A stretch of DNA of 5,435 nucleotides from Trebonia sp. (GTDB lineage: Bacteria; Actinomycetota; Actinomycetes; Streptosporangiales; Streptosporangiaceae), in assembly GCA_030038035.1 (NCBI GenBank), contig JASHPP010000400.1, forward strand, positions 1 to 5,435. Reading direction: 5' to 3'. The notes beneath the pieces are model-generated. The model searched no databases, was not told where the DNA came from, and saw nothing but the letters and a program-made list of their open reading frames with translations. The translations under genes and the position numbers were made by a program. Positions 5,135-5,435 of this stretch are shown piece by piece; the stretch's first letter is position 1; every line of letters starts with the position of its first letter.

Positions 5135-5435
5135 ATGAGCATTCGTCCGATGCAGGAGGCGACGTTCCTGATCCTGACCGCGCTGGCGGCCGGCAGCCAG
5201 CACGGCTACGGGATCATCAGCGAAGTCGCCGACATCTCCGGCAAGAGGGTCCGGCTGCGGGCCGGCACCCTCTACACGGCCCTGGACCGCCTCCGGGCGG
5301 ACGGGCTGATCGACGTGGACCGGGAAGAGGTCGTGGACAACCGGCTTCGGCGCTACTACCGGCTCACGCCCGAGGGCGGGCTGCGGCTGGCCGCGGAAGC
5401 GGCCCGGCTGCAGGCCAACGCCAACGCCGCGCTCA
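5135..5435 (+). CDS. PadR-family transcriptional regulator, N-terminal part
   Basis: The first 100 codons are present; the gene leaves the right edge. Residues 8-82 form the PadR winged helix-turn-helix: EATFLILTALAAGSQHGYGI, the recognition part RAGTLYTALDRLRADGLI (42-59), and the wing ending in RRYYRLTPEGG. Such proteins are usually small repressors that sense phenolics, drugs or other ligands and often control a neighbouring transporter or enzyme gene, here outside the window. The ATG at 5135 has only GAGGG two bases upstream, a poor ribosome site; the ATG at 5150 (MQEATF) is a possible alternative. It is on the same strand as the amidohydrolase, 55 bases downstream, but has its own likely promoter, so a role in the same pathway is not established. 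Confidence 0.88.
   Translation, partial: MSIRPMQEATFLILTALAAGSQHGYGIISEVADISGKRVRLRAGTLYTALDRLRADGLIDVDREEVVDNRLRRYYRLTPEGGLRLAAEAARLQANANAAL

Noticed and set aside
3637..5142. Long minus-strand open frame (501 codons) opposite the amidohydrolase
   Set aside because: Its composition is that of a G/C-rich antisense shadow (rich in R, V, G, H and D), it shows no domain, and it lies opposite a clearly recognised enzyme.
1..5435. Mobile element, CRISPR array, tRNA or rRNA
   Set aside because: I saw no transposase, terminal inverted repeats, spaced array, cloverleaf or rRNA-like sequence on either strand.

Overview
The window comes from a high-GC Gram-positive genome, most likely an actinomycete. 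G+C is roughly two thirds by eye, with strong third-position G/C, a GTG start, GGAGG-type ribosome binding sites, and IclR and PadR regulators. I cannot support a genus.

Layout: four genes on the minus strand (right to left: IclR-family regulator, CaiB/BaiF CoA-transferase, citryl-CoA-lyase-like protein, and the start of a LigB-type extradiol ring-cleavage dioxygenase cut by the left edge) face one plus-strand gene, an amidohydrolase of the TrzA/AtzA/SsnA type. A PadR-family regulator follows the amidohydrolase on the plus strand and is cut by the right edge. The CoA-transferase and lyase genes overlap as ATGA and the dioxygenase starts 34 nt later, so these three look like one transcription unit. 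The regulator lies 82 nt upstream of the CoA-transferase.

The two non-coding gaps around the IclR gene (2385-2466 and 3340-3630) hold most of the regulatory signal. Each contains a near-identical 17-bp dyad with TGTCCG/CGGACA arms, a 14-bp CGGAC-N4-GTCCG dyad, and a shared 13-mer ending in a perfect TTGACA -35 box. This points to coordinated control of the minus-strand operon, the amidohydrolase and the regulator itself, probably by the IclR protein.

Working hypothesis (inference): this is a catabolic cluster for an aromatic or N-heterocyclic compound. The amidohydrolase would remove a ring substituent or open an amide, the LigB enzyme would cleave a catechol-like ring, the CoA-transferase would activate the resulting acid, and the citrate-synthase-fold protein would split the CoA ester by a retro-aldol/Claisen reaction. 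The substrate is not identifiable here. Three protein oddities make the cluster worth attention: the lyase lacks the usual catalytic Asp, the amidohydrolase lacks the Glu of the usual HxxE motif, and the IclR protein carries a 10-residue-periodic insertion in the wing of its DNA-binding domain.
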